NCBI RefSeq assembly: GCF_025960875.1 | Contig: NZ_JAODLR010000015.1 | Span: 1 to 64,000 of the forward strand | Reading direction: 5' to 3' | Length of the DNA: 64,000 nucleotides | Source: Crystallibacter permensis | GTDB lineage: Bacteria > Actinomycetota > Actinomycetes > Actinomycetales > Micrococcaceae | In this document: positions 16,330-25,680 of the stretch, one piece after another | How the letters are laid out: every line of letters starts with the position of its first letter | How positions within the stretch are numbered: position 1 is the stretch's first letter | The notes under the pieces: model-generated | The model's input: the letters and a program-made list of their open reading frames with translations, nothing else | Database searches by the model: none | What the model was told of the DNA's origin: nothing | Translations under genes and position numbers: made by a program

Positions 16330-17859
16330 TCAGGCGTGGACGTCGTCGGCGGCGGTTCCACGGCGCAGAGTCTCTCCCCGGAAGAAGCCCGGGTGCCGCT
16401 TGTACATCACGAACATCAGCACCGCGCCGAGCAGGATCACGCCGCAGCCGAGGATGAAGACCAGCCCGACGCCGCCCACCGATGAGCCGGAGCCGTAGGC
16501 CGGATCCAGCGAGTCCTTGGCGGTCTGGAAGAACATCACCAGCAGGATGATCCCGCCGAGCAGCGGCGAGAGGAAACTGAAGAAAAAGTTCCGGGCGCCG
16601 GCGAATGCTTCGGCGCGGAAGTACCAGACGCAAGCCAGCGCGGTGACGCCGTAGTAGAAGCAGATCATCATGCCCAACGCGGTGATGGTGTCCCAGAGCG
16701 CGTTCTCGGACAGCACCCGCGTGACCGTGTAGAACGCTCCGGAAGCGATGGCCGCGGCCACCGTGGCGTAGCCCGGGGAGCGGAAGCGCGGGCTGATCCG
16801 CCCGTAGCTCGCCGGCAGTGCGCGGTAGTGGCCCATGGCGAGCATGGTCCGCGCCGGGGATACGAACGTCGACTGCAGGGAAGCAGCCGAGCTGCTCAGC
16901 ACGGCCAGCGACATCAGGATGGCAAACGGTCCCATCACCGGTCCGGCCAGGGCGGCGAAGATGCTTTCCTGGTTCTCCGGGTTGCCGGCGCCGAGACCCT
17001 CGGTCCCGATCCCGGCGTAGCTCAGCACGGCCAGCGCCATGAGCATGTAGAGCACCACGATCACGAAAATGGTGGCGGCAGCGGCGCGGCCAGGGGTCTT
17101 CTCCGGGTCCTTGGTCTCCTCGTTCATGGTCAGGGTGACGTCCCAGCCCCAGTAGATGAAGATGGACAGCGAGACGCCGGCGGCGAAGGTCGAGAAGGAG
17201 TCCACCGCGAACGGATTGAACCACTCGGCGCTGATGGCCGATGAGTCGAAGGCCGTCCCGTTGCCCACTTAGACAAAGGCGGCGACGGCGAACCAGGCGA
17301 GCACCAGCAACTGGAAGCCGACCAGGATGTACTGCAGCTTCTTGGTGGTTTCCATGCCGCGGTAGGACACCCAGCACGCCAGCGAGATGAACACCAGGGT
17401 GGTGGCGATGTTCAGCGGAACGTTCCCGGCCAGCGCGGCCAGCGAAGCGTTCCCGGTGACCTGCGCCAGCATCAGGTAGAAGAACTCCACCGCAACGGCG
17501 GCCAGGTTCGAGAGCACGATGATGGTCGCCGCGACCAGTCCCCAGCCGCCCATCCAGCCCACCCACGGACCGAAAGCGCGGGTGGCCCAAGTGAACGAGG
17601 TGCCGGAATCAGGCATCGCGTTGTTCAGCTCGCGGTAGCCCAGCGCCACCAGGAGCATCGGAATGAAGCCGACAAGGAAGATCGCCGGCAGCTGCACCCC
17701 CACCTGGGCAATGGTCGGCCCCAGCGACGCGGTCAGCGTGTAGGCCGGGGCGATGCAGGAAACCCCAATAACGACGGCGCCAAGCAGCCCGACCGTACCG
17801 CCCTTCAGGCCCTTGCGGCTCAGCCCGGACACCCTCCGGGTGCCGATAGATTCACTCAT
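16330..17859 (-). pseudogene. APC-superfamily amino acid/polyamine permease interrupted by an in-frame TAA
   Basis: Read through, the frame encodes 508 residues that align along their length with the intact permease at 28.2-29.8 kb (shared SGTxFTWxTxAFGPxVGWMGGWG, MNEET, PVMGPFAILxSLAVLSS, ICFYYGxTALACVWYFR). A single TAA at 17269-17271 breaks it after AWFAVAAFV, just before the residues corresponding to the paralogue's middle loop. Frame is kept on both sides, so one base change explains the break. The next codon is GTG, but restart there would give only the C-terminal half. It is the third gene of the puo operon; its ATG follows AAGGATGG and lies just after the stress-protein stop. Probable lost substrate: putrescine or a related amine. 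Confidence 0.85.
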
Positions 17860-17861
17860 GG

Positions 17862-18746
17862 CTAGCCATCCTTGTTTGTGTCCGCCGGTGTGGTCCGGTC
17901 GGACCGGTAGTTGCGCGGTACCACGACCATCGGTACGGGCAGCGTCCGGAGCACCTTGTTGGCCGTTGCGCCCAGGAAAAGCCGGTTGTTCCGGGCCAGG
18001 CGGCTGGAGCCGATCATCATTAGCTCCCCCTCGTCCCACTCCAGTCCCTCGATGGCATCCTCAATGGTCCTGCCGTGGGCAACCGTCCTGGTCACTTTGC
18101 CGGGAAGCTGTGCTGCAGCCGCGGCAAAACGCTCGGACATGTTGGCTTCTGCGGCGCGGACGGCTTCGGGATTATCCGGGTCCAGGGCCACCAGGGACAC
18201 CAGCCGCAGTGGCAGCGACCGCCAGGATGCCGCCCCTACCGCTGCCTGCAGAACGTCGTCGGCGCCGGGCCTGGTTCCGATCCCGCAGGTCAGGCGCGTG
18301 ATGGGCTCCTGCCGCCGGTAGCCCTTGGGCGCCAGCGCCACCGGCACGTCGGCGGCGTGCAGCAGCGTCGAGGAAACGCTGCCGACGCTGAACCGGCGCA
18401 GCAGACTGCTGCGGGCAGCGCCCACCACGATGACCGCGGCGGAGAAGTCGCGCGCGGCCTCGATCAGGCCCTCGGCGGTTGACTCGGCCTGGCGTACATG
18501 GGCCTTCGCTGTCACATCATGGGGCACCAGCGCGAGGCCCTCGGCCAGCCACTGATCGAGCTGCTCTGCCAGAATCCGTTCGTAGCCCCGGCCCGACGGC
18601 GGATAGGTTCCGGCATAGGGCGAGTCCGGCGATTGGACCATGACCAGGTCCAGCGAGGCCTGCTGGCTGCGGGCCAGGGCCACGGCCAGATTGACCGCGT
18701 CCCTGCCGTTCTCGGTGGCCGTGTAGCCGACGACGTACCTGCGCAT
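17862..18746 (-). CDS. Universal stress protein, tandem UspA domains
   Basis: 294 residues made of two UspA domains. Domain 1 begins RRYVVGYTATENG and closes with VVGAARSSLLRRFSVGSVSSTLLHAADVPVALAP. Domain 2 ends MMIGSSRLARNNRLFLGATANKVLRTLPVPMVVVP. Both carry the small-residue ATP-loop pattern in degraded form. It starts 5 nt after the putrescine oxidase stop and ends just before the permease start, so it is part of that operon. UspA proteins are nucleotide-binding stress modulators; a function tied to amine use is not established. Confidence 0.87.
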   Translation of the reverse strand: MRRYVVGYTATENGRDAVNLAVALARSQQASLDLVMVQSPDSPYAGTYPPSGRGYERILAEQLDQWLAEGLALVPHDVTAKAHVRQAESTAEGLIEAARDFSAAVIVVGAARSSLLRRFSVGSVSSTLLHAADVPVALAPKGYRRQEPITRLTCGIGTRPGADDVLQAAVGAASWRSLPLRLVSLVALDPDNPEAVRAAEANMSERFAAAAAQLPGKVTRTVAHGRTIEDAIEGLEWDEGELMMIGSSRLARNNRLFLGATANKVLRTLPVPMVVVPRNYRSDRTTPADTNKDG

Positions 18747-18751
18747 GCTGC

Positions 18752-20191
18752 TCACGCCCCGTGGTGCGCGGTCCCGGCACGCTCCCCGGCCGCGGTTTGA
18801 GCTGCGCCAAGAATCCGGGCGGCGGTTTGCTGGCCCATCCGGACGGCTCCGTCCACATGCTGGTATCCCTCGGCCGCCAGGTCCGAGCAGGACCAGTAGA
18901 TCGGGCCGACCGGCGTGAGCTGGTCCTTGCCGTAGCGGTGCAGCCCGCCCAGGTCGTAGCTGGCCGCATAGGCTCCGCGGGTCCATTCCTCCGAACCCCA
19001 GTCGGATTCGTAGTAGACCACCGGCTCCAGCGCCTTCGGACCAAGGTATTCCGCCACTGCACCCAGGACGGCGGCCCTGCGGTCCTCCGCGCTGAGCTCG
19101 AACATGGCATCGGCCTTTTCATCGGAGATGAAGCCGACCAGGGTGCCGCGCGGATCCTGGTAGTTGGTGTTGTCGTAGACTTCCTGCACCACGGAGGCCG
19201 GGCTGAAACAAGTGCCGGATAGGCCCTCTTCGCGCCAGAACGGAGTCTCGTAGACGGTGTGGATCTTGATGACCAGGCCCAGCGACTGGTGCTGGTGCAT
19301 CTGGTGCTGGCGGCGCGGCAGCGGCGGCTCAAAGGAGACCCGCGAGTACAGGTTCGGCGGCACAGCCATGATGGCGTAGCGGGCACGCACGGTAACGGAA
19401 TCCGAAATGGCGGTCACGCCGTCGTGCGTTGAATCCGCGGCAGCAGTGGCGGCATCCGGTGCCTGCCCCGCCCACCGCAGCGTGCGCACCGGGCTGTTGA
19501 GTACGACGTCGTCCCCCAGCTTTGCGGCGAGGCGTTCCGACACCTGCTGCATGCCGCCGATAACGCGCTTGTCCAGGATGAAATTGTCATCGACCAGGTT
19601 GCTGAAGGATCCGGCGGAGGCCGCCATCAGCACGGCCTGCAGCGCGGAGAAGGAGTGCGCGGGCTTGGTCAGCATGCCGCCGGCAATGAAGAGGCCGATG
19701 TTGTTGCAGGCGTCCTCGTCGCTGGACTGCTTGCGGAGCCAGTGGTGGAAGGAAATGGTGTCCAGTTCGCGCGCCATCGGGTGGGTCCACGGCGCGTCGG
19801 GGCCGGCCTCCGCGGCGAGGGTGTCCAGGATGCCGATCAGGCGGTCCATTTCGGCCTGCGTCCGCTCGCTGACCGGGAACAGCTCGCCGGTGTAGCGCTT
19901 CCGCTTTGCGTCCGGACCGATGTAGATGGATTCACCGTGGCGGTAGCGCGGGAACGTTTCCAGGCCCAGTTCGTCCAGCAGCCCGAGCAACGCGGTCTGG
20001 TCCGGCGAGACCCACTGGCCGCCGATTTCGAGCATGGCGCCGTCGATGGTGTCGGTCCAGGTACGGCCGCCAACACGGTCGCGCGCCTCCAGCACGGCGA
20101 CGCTCAGGCCGGCTTTCTTCAGCTCCCAGGCGGCGGTCAGTCCGGAGGGTCCTGCGCCGATAATAACGACGTCGCGTTCCATGGTGCTCAC
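18752..20191 (-). CDS. puo: Putrescine oxidase (flavin monoamine oxidase)
   Basis: Oxidises putrescine with oxygen to 4-aminobutanal, ammonia and hydrogen peroxide. The 479-residue protein has the dinucleotide-binding IIGAGPSG (10-17) with the RDRVGGRTWTD motif, EIGGQWVSPDQ, and a C-terminal FAD region YWSCSDLAAEGYQHVDGAV. Whole-length similarity to actinobacterial putrescine oxidases is visible from recall (RKQSSDEDACNNIGLFIAGGMLTKPAHSF is nearly invariant in parts). It heads an operon with a universal stress protein and a broken APC permease, and is divergent from a TetR gene. A TetR-type operator lies 27 bp upstream. Catalase, 16 kb away, could remove the peroxide but is not linked. Confidence 0.92.
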   Translation of the reverse strand: MSTMERDVVIIGAGPSGLTAAWELKKAGLSVAVLEARDRVGGRTWTDTIDGAMLEIGGQWVSPDQTALLGLLDELGLETFPRYRHGESIYIGPDAKRKRYTGELFPVSERTQAEMDRLIGILDTLAAEAGPDAPWTHPMARELDTISFHHWLRKQSSDEDACNNIGLFIAGGMLTKPAHSFSALQAVLMAASAGSFSNLVDDNFILDKRVIGGMQQVSERLAAKLGDDVVLNSPVRTLRWAGQAPDAATAAADSTHDGVTAISDSVTVRARYAIMAVPPNLYSRVSFEPPLPRRQHQMHQHQSLGLVIKIHTVYETPFWREEGLSGTCFSPASVVQEVYDNTNYQDPRGTLVGFISDEKADAMFELSAEDRRAAVLGAVAEYLGPKALEPVVYYESDWGSEEWTRGAYAASYDLGGLHRYGKDQLTPVGPIYWSCSDLAAEGYQHVDGAVRMGQQTAARILGAAQTAAGERAGTAHHGA

Positions 20192-20217
20192 TTTTTCACT
20201 CCCAGTGTGTTTCGGAA

Positions 20218-20238
20218 TAAATGAATAACGTTCATTTA
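20218..20238. promoter_or_regulatory. TetR operator between puo and tetR (21-bp inverted repeat)
   Basis: Arms TAAATGAA and TTCATTTA are perfect around TAACG. The same arms recur twice in front of the aguB operon, so this is the best candidate for the binding site of the divergent TetR protein, controlling both itself and puo. Confidence 0.75.
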
Positions 20239-20341
20239 CTTTAACTGTAGCCGGTGGCTGGGCGGATGGGAAGCGGAACGTAGGATATTTTTAGCGGCCC
20301 GCACCGGGCCGGTTGATAAACGAGCCACAAGGAGGCCCGCC

Positions 20342-21031
20342 ATCGCGGTTTCAGCATCGGGGACGCACCGCTCTGCCGGACGCCCGGCACAGAAGGTCCT
20401 GTCCAAGGAGCTCATCACGTCGGCGGCCCTGAAGCTGATCGAGGCCAGCGGCTACGACGCCCTGACCATGTCCGCCCTGGCCAAACGCCTGGGCGTCGCG
20501 CCGTCCGCGCTGTACAACCACGTGAAGTCCAAGCACGATGTCCTCCTGCTCCTGCAGGACCACCTGATGAACAGGGTGGACGTCAGCGGCTTTGGCACGC
20601 TGCCCTGGCCGGAGGCCGTTCGCAATTGGGCCTGGTCCTACCGCGACGTGTTCACCCAGCACTCCCCGCTGATTCCCGTCATCGCCGTGCTGCCCGTGAC
20701 CGGTGCACCGCGTACCCTGCAAATGTATGAAGAACTGACCCGCGGCTTTCTCGACGCCGGCTGGCCCGAGCCTTTGGTGGTTCCCGCGATCGTCGCCTTG
20801 GAGTCCTTTATCTTCGGCTCCGCCTTTGACGTGGCTGCTCCCGAGGACATTTTCGAAACCGGCGAACTGGCCGATTCCAGCCCGCACTTCACCGCGGCTG
20901 TCCGGGCCCGCCAATTGCCGGCAGACGGAGCACCGGCGGATGCAGCCTTCCGGTTGGGGCTCAACGGGCTCATCTCCGGACTGGACGCCCAGCGGCAGGC
21001 ATGGGCCGACGCCCCCAGCACCGCCGGGTAA
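20342..21031 (+). CDS. TetR family regulator, apparently ATC-initiated
   Basis: The 229-residue protein has a canonical HTH (SKELITSAALKLIEASGYDALTMSALAKRLGVAPSALYNHVKSKHDVL, written here in parts: SALAKRLGVAPSALYNHVKS is the recognition region). AAGGAGG stands 6 nt before an ATC codon at the expected N-terminus, and no ATG, GTG or TTG exists in frame nearby; the first ATG (20468) would remove helix 1 of the DNA-binding domain. The C-terminal domain is a ligand pocket of unknown specificity. Location, divergent from puo, and the shared operator at the agmatine operon suggest control by a polyamine or aldehyde. Confidence 0.82.
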   Translation: MAVSASGTHRSAGRPAQKVLSKELITSAALKLIEASGYDALTMSALAKRLGVAPSALYNHVKSKHDVLLLLQDHLMNRVDVSGFGTLPWPEAVRNWAWSYRDVFTQHSPLIPVIAVLPVTGAPRTLQMYEELTRGFLDAGWPEPLVVPAIVALESFIFGSAFDVAAPEDIFETGELADSSPHFTAAVRARQLPADGAPADAAFRLGLNGLISGLDAQRQAWADAPSTAG

Positions 21032-21153
21032 CTGAGTGAATCCATTGTGCAGATGAGGCGGTATGGACCATGGGCAAAAGTCGCCTGACCTGCACGATAA
21101 ACGGCAAAGCATGATCTGCCATCGACCAGGGCCAGCCCTCGTCGTTGTCCGAG

Positions 21154-21954
21154 TCAGTCGGAGGTGGTCGCTTCCGGGCGGTCCAGGCCCTCGAACGGTT
21201 CCAGCGCCGCCAGGAACTGTTCGCGGTCTTCATTCCGGACAGTGGTAGCGCCGTAGGAGATGGTGATGGAACGCGGATTCCAGCCGTACTCGATGCTGCC
21301 CTTCATCTCCTCGACGGCCTCGCCGGTCGGGTCCCGCTCCACATCGGTCAGCGTGAGGCTCACCCACTGGGACTGGCCGTAGGCGTCGCCGAACCACTGC
21401 CACTGGTGTTGCAGCTCAGTTGAGCCGAGGCGTTCGGCGGTCTCTTCGGCAAGGGCCGGTTCAAGGTTCCCCAGCTCAAGCTTGCCGAGGCCGTAGGACT
21501 CGGTCACCTCGGACACGATGTCCACGGCGCGCTGCCAGTCCTGGGGATCTTCGGGAACGGCCAGGCTTTCGCGCGGCACCGAGTTGAAGGAGACGTAGAG
21601 CGAGTCGCCGCCGTAGCCGTTGCCCTCCTGGGGAAAGAAACTTTCGCCGTCGTCGGGCCCGTCTTCCCAGGCGTGCCCGAACTCGTCCGTCAGCCGCGCC
21701 TCGATCTCACCGAGCAGCTTCCCTGAAACGGCCTCCAGTTCTTCGGCCGGCGGAGCCTGCAGCACGTCTTCCGCTGCGGTGTACGCATGGCCCGGGTACT
21801 CTGCCCAGTCAACGGTGATCTCCTGGCCGCCTGCCTGATAGGTGGTTGTCGGCGAGGATGCGCAGCCTGCGAGCAGGACGGCGAGCGCGGCTGTGCCTGC
21901 CACCCGGGCTGCGTGATCAGAGCGGACCCTCGTCCCCTCCCGGTTCTCCGTCAT
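21154..21954 (-). CDS. Predicted lipoprotein, 266 aa
   Basis: A lipobox LLAGC follows a short hydrophobic signal (about 19-31), so the mature protein is anchored outside the membrane by Cys 31. The rest is acidic with a beta-rich pattern (SLYVSFNSVP, WVSLTLTDVE, SITISYGATT). No named domain was recognised. The start overlaps the stop of the upstream AAA ATPase by 4 bp, indicating translational coupling. Pairing of a cytoplasmic AAA ATPase with a surface lipoprotein is unexplained. Confidence 0.75.
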   Translation of the reverse strand: MTENREGTRVRSDHAARVAGTAALAVLLAGCASSPTTTYQAGGQEITVDWAEYPGHAYTAAEDVLQAPPAEELEAVSGKLLGEIEARLTDEFGHAWEDGPDDGESFFPQEGNGYGGDSLYVSFNSVPRESLAVPEDPQDWQRAVDIVSEVTESYGLGKLELGNLEPALAEETAERLGSTELQHQWQWFGDAYGQSQWVSLTLTDVERDPTGEAVEEMKGSIEYGWNPRSITISYGATTVRNEDREQFLAALEPFEGLDRPEATTSD

Positions 21955-23354
21955 TCCGCTATGTCCGCACTGTGCCGCTCTCCGCCGCTGCCGAGCAGGC
22001 TGCGGGTCAGCGCCGCGCTGTCCGCCATCAGCTCCTCGACGGCGGAGAGCAGGTGCTCGTCGGCCACGTCGGCTCCCGCGAGCGCCGCTGCGACAACGGC
22101 GCGGCGGACCAGCTCCTTGGCCAACGAGGCGGTTGTCCCCGCGGTCCGTTCCGCTGTCACGCTGATGGCCTCCGCGCTGAACGCGATTTCGCGTGCATAA
22201 AGTTCCAGCAGCGCAGCGCGTTCATGTACTTCCGGCAGGGGAATCTCCACGGCCAGGTCCACCCTGCCCGGCCGCTGCGCCAGAGCACGCTCGAGCATGT
22301 CCACCCGGTTGGTGGTGAGGATAAAGGCCACGTCCGCATCGTCGTCGAGACCGTCCATGGCGTCCAGCACTTCGAAGAGTAGCGGCTGCGGGCCATGGCC
22401 AAAACTGCGGTCTTCGGCGATGAGGTCGCAGTCCTCCAGAATGACCATCGACGGTTGCAGTGCCCGTGCCATTCTGGCCGCCTCGGCGATATAAGCCAGC
22501 GAGCCGCCGGAGAGGATGATCGCCGTCGTTCCTTTGCTGCGGCCCAGCAGATAGCGCACCGTGTGGGTCTTGCCGGTACCGGGTGGCCCGTAGAGCAGGA
22601 TGCCGCGTTTGAGGTGCTGGCCGAGCGCCTCGAGCTGCTCCCGGTGCTCGGCCATACCGACGGCGTGGTCTGATACTTTCTCGAGCAGGCCCTCGGGCAG
22701 GATGACGTCCGCGGCCGTGAGGGAAGGCCGTTCGTGGAAGGTCACGCCGGCGCCGCTGGAGCCGTACTCATCCATGGTCAGCGAGACCACCTGGCCCTTA
22801 AGGACGCTGCGCGTCTGCAGCTGGGTGCGCAACACGGACAGGAATTCCGCGGCGGCGCTCGGCTCGGGCGAAAGGACCTCCAACAGCGCTGTTGGCCGGC
22901 CGAAGCGGGGGCTTGCTTCCCGCTGCAGCACGGCGAGCGGCACGCCGGAGCGGGTGATCAGGCGGATCCCCAGGGCCACCACCTGACGCTGCTCGCTGGG
23001 GCCGATGGCAAGGTTGGTGTAGTCCGGCTGGGCGAGCGGAAATTGCGGGAACATTTGGGCCTGCTGCAGCATGTCGCTCAGGGAAGAGTGGTGGCGCTGG
23101 TCCCCGCCGCCGATGCCGACCAGCCGCTGCTCCGGATCCTCCGCTGCCAACTCGGCGAGCAGGATGTCCACGTCCGCAAAGCGGTGTGCGGAGATTTCCT
23201 CCACGACCACCGGGACTTCATTTGCAGGCAGCCCGAGGTGCTCCGACAGCGTGTTCAGCAGCTGCTCGCCGCGGGGAAACCGCTGCTGCCGCGCCTGCGC
23301 CAACTGCACCAGCGCGGCGAAATCGTCCATGAACTTCCCCAGGCCCTCGGTCAT
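21951..23354 (-). CDS. AAA family ATPase
   Basis: 467 residues. The N-terminal 240 are family-specific without recognised motifs. The AAA module has Walker A GPPGTGKT (256-263), Walker B MVILED (303-308), sensor-1 TTNRVD (around 349) and an arginine finger in QRPGRVD (361-364), so it should be a competent oligomeric ATPase, similar to FtsH/Cdc48-type modules but without a protease domain. It is followed immediately by a coupled lipoprotein gene. Possible roles are protein remodelling or secretion; the substrate is unknown. Confidence 0.88.
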   Translation of the reverse strand: MTEGLGKFMDDFAALVQLAQARQQRFPRGEQLLNTLSEHLGLPANEVPVVVEEISAHRFADVDILLAELAAEDPEQRLVGIGGGDQRHHSSLSDMLQQAQMFPQFPLAQPDYTNLAIGPSEQRQVVALGIRLITRSGVPLAVLQREASPRFGRPTALLEVLSPEPSAAAEFLSVLRTQLQTRSVLKGQVVSLTMDEYGSSGAGVTFHERPSLTAADVILPEGLLEKVSDHAVGMAEHREQLEALGQHLKRGILLYGPPGTGKTHTVRYLLGRSKGTTAIILSGGSLAYIAEAARMARALQPSMVILEDCDLIAEDRSFGHGPQPLLFEVLDAMDGLDDDADVAFILTTNRVDMLERALAQRPGRVDLAVEIPLPEVHERAALLELYAREIAFSAEAISVTAERTAGTTASLAKELVRRAVVAAALAGADVADEHLLSAVEELMADSAALTRSLLGSGGERHSADIAE

Positions 23355-23543
23355 GGCTTGACCCTACCAGCGGGACTCGCCGCGGCGGAGAGCCGATGCC
23401 GTGGACGAAGGCAACGAAGGCAAAGTACGAGCGGAGCTTCCTTCTAACGTTCGTAAGATTGACTCATGGCCGCTCCGGATTAGCGCTGTCGGCTGCGCAG
23501 GACGCCTCGTAGATACAAAACAGCACTTCGGAAAGCAGGCATT

Positions 23544-25235
23544 GTGAGCGCAGACTGGATCTTCCACTCCGGTCGGATTTTCGACGGGCAGCAGATCCAT
23601 CCGACGGCGACGGCGGTAGCGGTCAAGGACGGCCGGATCACCGCCGTGGGCACCGAAGCGCAGGTGCGCGAAGCTGCCGGAACCGCCGCGGAAACAGTGG
23701 ACCTGGCCGGACGCTTCCTCACTCCCGGCTTCACGGACGCACATGTCCATGCCGTCTATGGCGGCGTGGAGCGGCGCGGCTGCGATCTGTCCGAGGTCTC
23801 CGGGCTGGACGCCATCTTGGCCCGCCTCGACGCCTACGCTGCCTCCACCGAAAAGAACTGGATCACCGGCGGAGGCTGGCACAAGGCGGACTTCCTCAAT
23901 GGCTACCCCACGCGTGACCTGCTCGACGCGATCGTGCCGGACCGCCCGGTCTACCTCATCAACGCGGACCATCACAGCGCCTGGGTCAATACCCGTGCGC
24001 TGGAACTCGCCGGGGTGGATGCGGCAACGCCAAACCCCGCGGACGGCTGGATCGAGCGCGGTCCGGACGGTTTTCCCACCGGTACGCTGCACGAGGGCGC
24101 GATGGACCTGGTCAACAGGCTCCTGCCGCCACTGACCGACGAGGATCTCTGCGGCGGACTGCTCGAGGCCCAGCGCTACCTGCATTCGGTCGGCGTTACC
24201 GGCTGGCAGGAAGCGATCCTCGGCAGCTACGCGGGCTACCCGGACGCCAGCAGCGCCTACCGCACTCTGGCCGGCCGCGGCCTGCTGACCGGCAGGGCAA
24301 CCGGCGCACTCTGGGTGCCGCGCACTACTACCGCGGACAACATCGCCGAACTGGTTGCCGATTTCGAAGAACGACGCCGGGCCAACGGTGCCGCCGGATT
24401 CGTCACCACGAGCGCCAAGATCATGGTGGACGGCGTGCCGGAGAACCGCACGGCCGCGATGCTGGATCCTTACCTCCGTCCGTGCCGTTGCGGGACCTCG
24501 GACGGCACGGGACACTATGCCGTGCCCGCCCAGGACGCGGACGGGGAGGACAACGGGTTGCTGTACCTGCCCAAGGAGGTGCTGACCGATGTCGCCACCG
24601 CTCTGGATGCGGCCGGATTCGACCTGCACCTGCACGTGATCGGCGACCGCGCCGTACGGGACGGGCTGGACGCCGTCGAGCACGCCCGCCGCAGCAACCC
24701 CCAAACCCGCGGACGCCATCACATGGCGCACCTGCAGATCATCCATCCGGAGGACATCGCCCGTTTCGCCGCCCTCGACGTGACGGTCAACGCCCAGGCG
24801 CTCTGGGCCTGCAATGACGACCAGATGCTGCAACTGACGGTGCCGCTCATCGGTGAGGAACGCGCCGCCTGGCAGTATCCCTTCGGCTCGCTGCTGGCGG
24901 CCGGCGCCACCATGGCGATGGGCTCGGACTGGCCCGTGTCCACACCCGATCCCTGGCAAGCCATCCACGTGGCGGTCAACCGCGCCTACCCCGCCTACCC
25001 CGACGCGCCGCCCCTGCTGCCGGAGCAGGCTATCTCGCTGCAGACCGCTCTTTCGTCCTACACAGCGCGCTCGGCTTGGCTGAACCGCAACGACGACGGC
25101 GGCGCCATCGCGGTGGGCAAGGCCGCCGATCTGGTCGTACTGAATGCGGATCCCTTCCGGCTCGACCCGGCCGAGCTGCATACGGTCAGCACCGACTTCA
25201 CCATGGTGGCGGGGGCCGCGGTCTATACCGGATAG
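23544..25235 (+). CDS. YtcJ-type amidohydrolase (metal-dependent hydrolase)
   Basis: 563 residues starting at GTG. The amidohydrolase_3 landmarks are present: FTDAHVH (metal-binding HxH), INADHHSAWVNTRALE, HLHVIGDRAVRDGLDAVE, MAHLQIIHPEDI, and MGSDWPVSTPDPW carrying the catalytic Asp. Members hydrolyse N-substituted formamides, carbamates or related C-N bonds; the exact substrate is unknown. It lies between the puo and agu loci but carries no shared operator in its upstream region, so membership in the polyamine pathway is not supported. It is divergent from the AAA ATPase. Confidence 0.88.
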   Translation: MSADWIFHSGRIFDGQQIHPTATAVAVKDGRITAVGTEAQVREAAGTAAETVDLAGRFLTPGFTDAHVHAVYGGVERRGCDLSEVSGLDAILARLDAYAASTEKNWITGGGWHKADFLNGYPTRDLLDAIVPDRPVYLINADHHSAWVNTRALELAGVDAATPNPADGWIERGPDGFPTGTLHEGAMDLVNRLLPPLTDEDLCGGLLEAQRYLHSVGVTGWQEAILGSYAGYPDASSAYRTLAGRGLLTGRATGALWVPRTTTADNIAELVADFEERRRANGAAGFVTTSAKIMVDGVPENRTAAMLDPYLRPCRCGTSDGTGHYAVPAQDADGEDNGLLYLPKEVLTDVATALDAAGFDLHLHVIGDRAVRDGLDAVEHARRSNPQTRGRHHMAHLQIIHPEDIARFAALDVTVNAQALWACNDDQMLQLTVPLIGEERAAWQYPFGSLLAAGATMAMGSDWPVSTPDPWQAIHVAVNRAYPAYPDAPPLLPEQAISLQTALSSYTARSAWLNRNDDGGAIAVGKAADLVVLNADPFRLDPAELHTVSTDFTMVAGAAVYTG

Positions 25236-25434
25236 CCAAGGAAGCGAAGTCATGAGCCGGCCCACATCTACGACGACGCCAAACGCCATTTTCCACAGGA
25301 ACGGATCGCCGCAGCGCGGGCAAGGCTCGTCGTCACGATTACTACCGAACACTCCAACGAACTATGCCTGAAACTGACGCTTGATTGCGCTGACGGCCCT
25401 GTGCAGGATCTTCGCTGAGTGGGAACATAGGAGC

Positions 25435-25680
25435 ATGAGTGGGACATTTCAGGTAGTCATGGGAGAACGCGGCCGGCTGGTCGTGCCAGCTGAGCTGCGC
25501 GAGCGCCTCCATCTTGAGGCTGGAACGGTGCTGATTCTGCTCGAAACTCCGCAAGGGGTGGTTTTAGCAACGCGTGAACAGATCAAGCAGCTCGTGCGCG
25601 GCCAACTTGAGGGCACGAATATCGTAGCCGAGCTACTCGCCGATCGGCGCCGACAGGCGGCCGCCGAAGATGCTGCATGA
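25435..25680 (+). CDS. AbrB/MazE-type antitoxin (VapB)
   Basis: 81 residues. The swapped-hairpin DNA-binding motif is visible as GERGRLVVPAELRERLHLEAGTVL, and the C-terminal part is charged and helical, the usual toxin-binding tail. The ATG has an AGGAG only 1 nt away, so initiation may be leaderless, or an internal ATG 8 codons later could be used. It overlaps the PIN-domain gene by 4 bp. It should neutralise the toxin and repress the operon. Confidence 0.82.
   Translation: MSGTFQVVMGERGRLVVPAELRERLHLEAGTVLILLETPQGVVLATREQIKQLVRGQLEGTNIVAELLADRRRQAAAEDAA

Noticed and set aside
16199-17590. 463-codon minus-strand frame overlapping the permease pseudogene
   Set aside because: Low-complexity Arg/Gly/His product in a shifted frame; permease homology is in the other frame.
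23364-25352. 662-codon minus-strand frame opposite the amidohydrolase
   Set aside because: A GC-rich shadow. A CPRCGDP motif near its start was considered as a relic but there is no family support.
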